From the NCBI GenBank assembly GCA_016840695.1, contig JAEORV010000005.1:1-15874 (forward strand): a DNA stretch of 15,874 bases, written 5' to 3'. Positions 15,085 through 15,874 of the stretch are shown piece by piece. Numbering within the stretch: position 1 is the first letter of the stretch; every line of letters begins with the position of its first letter. Source of the DNA: Promethearchaeota archaeon. Its GTDB lineage: Archaea; Asgardarchaeota; Lokiarchaeia; Sigyniarchaeales; SOKP01. The notes beneath the pieces were generated by a model. That model had not been told where the DNA came from and made no database searches. It was given only the letters and a program-made list of their open reading frames with translations. A program made the translations under genes and the position numbers.

Positions 15085-15861
15085 TTATAACACCGATTTA
15101 AAAAATCTTAGTGCACTTGCTATTATCAGTAATTCTTGTCGAAGTGAAGCATGACCCCCTCTTTCAAGGATTAATACTTGATCGTCTGGTAACCCTATAA
15201 TTTCGCGATTTTTTTCGAATTGCTCGAGTGGAATAAGATCATCGTTAGCTGAGTGTATTTCAAACACTCTACTATTCAAATCCTTGCGTTCTCGCTTTAA
15301 GATAAATTTAGGAGAGATATTTTCGTTTGTTTTTTCTGATATTTTCTTCCCCTTAACTCCCGCAACGCCTAAAAATTTTAAATTCATTCTCGCTTTAAAG
15401 GATTCAGGATTTCGAGAAAAATTTGCCTTTGCATCGTGAGGACTCGCCATAGCAACGATAGCTTTGATCCTATCATCAGAATATGCTCGAGTTAAAGCAA
15501 CTTCTCCTCCAAATGACATTCCCATAAATCCCATTCGGTCTGGATCTATGCTCTCGAGTTTTTCTCCAAAATCAAAAACATTCGGGAGATCGTCAAAAAT
15601 TTTTGAATTTAATATCTTTTTACCCGGAGTTTTACCGTGACCCCTGCATTCATAGACAAGGACCGCGTACGGTCCTCCAATGGCCAGAGGGAGAGCATAT
15701 TCCAATAACATCATCATGTCTATATTCTGGTTCCACCCATGATTGAGAAAAATTAAAGGTAGTTTCGATTTAAGAGTATCATTTTCATCTAACATGTATT
15801 TTGGAAGGATCAATTTTGCATTCATCTCAATATCGCCTGAGGGTATTTTTAAAGGTTTCAT
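15085..15861 (-). CDS. Alpha/beta hydrolase (dienelactone hydrolase / acyl-peptidase type)
   Basis: 258 aa, starting at an ATG 13 nt from the window edge. The frame stays open to the edge, so a longer form cannot be excluded. The fold landmarks are in order: LIFLNHGWNQN oxyanion strand (H41-G42), VYECRGHGKT (70-78), the nucleophile elbow GMSFGG with S116, an acid in HSANDDLIP (D207 or D208) and H237 in RGGHASLR. The 120-185 region between elbow and acid forms a short cap. There is no signal peptide, so it should be cytoplasmic. Substrate is not predictable; esterase, thioesterase or peptidase activity are all possible. It converges on fwdA, so no functional link is implied. Confidence 0.88.
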   Translation of the reverse strand: MKPLKIPSGDIEMNAKLILPKYMLDENDTLKSKLPLIFLNHGWNQNIDMMMLLEYALPLAIGGPYAVLVYECRGHGKTPGKKILNSKIFDDLPNVFDFGEKLESIDPDRMGFMGMSFGGEVALTRAYSDDRIKAIVAMASPHDAKANFSRNPESFKARMNLKFLGVAGVKGKKISEKTNENISPKFILKRERKDLNSRVFEIHSANDDLIPLEQFEKNREIIGLPDDQVLILERGGHASLRQELLIIASALRFFKSVL

Positions 15862-15874
15862 AGCAACAGAGCTA

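Overview
The window is an AT-rich, gene-dense archaeal segment, most likely from an Asgard archaeon of the Lokiarchaeia type, though this is inferred and no rRNA or tRNA is present to confirm it. Pointers are a formylmethanofuran dehydrogenase subunit A (archaeal C1 pathway), a [NiFe]-hydrogenase maturation gene, Cys-rich ferredoxin-like proteins, and a large Asn-rich beta-helix surface protein ending in a membrane anchor and a zinc finger, a layout I associate with Lokiarchaeal genomes. Several genes have a TATA-like box 27-31 nt before the start codon and no Shine-Dalgarno, which suggests leaderless transcripts; a few others have a clear Shine-Dalgarno.

Layout. 1-1956: the 3' part of the beta-helix surface protein. 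2020-4410: hypF. 4498-7031: two related 4Fe-4S proteins on the + strand flanking a small conserved gene on the - strand, with a perfect 13-bp inverted repeat in the divergent gap. 7049-7216: an apparent decayed gene end on the - strand. 7270-9596: two tandem hisF paralogues and hisH. 9767-11164: a PurF-like amidophosphoribosyltransferase lacking the catalytic N-terminal cysteine. 11257-11928: mobA-like nucleotidyltransferase. 12011-12424: unknown acidic protein. 12451-13071 (-): conserved protein with an RNase H-like acidic motif. 13322-15046: fwdA. 15085-15861 (-): alpha/beta hydrolase. No gap exceeds about 240 nt. I saw no tRNA, rRNA, CRISPR array or insertion sequence.

How the genes fit together. 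Two themes recur. The first is anaerobic redox and C1 metabolism: HypF (NiFe-hydrogenase maturation), the two Fe-S proteins, MobA (Mo/W pterin cofactor) and FwdA (formyl-methanofuran) suit a hydrogen-dependent or hydrogen-producing archaeal Wood-Ljungdahl lifestyle. The second is glutamine-amide nitrogen chemistry where histidine and purine synthesis meet: HisF2/HisH make imidazole glycerol phosphate and AICAR, a diverged HisF1 lies beside them, and next comes a PurF homologue whose own glutaminase site looks dead. That HisF1-HisF2-HisH-PurF-like neighbourhood is the most unusual part of the window.
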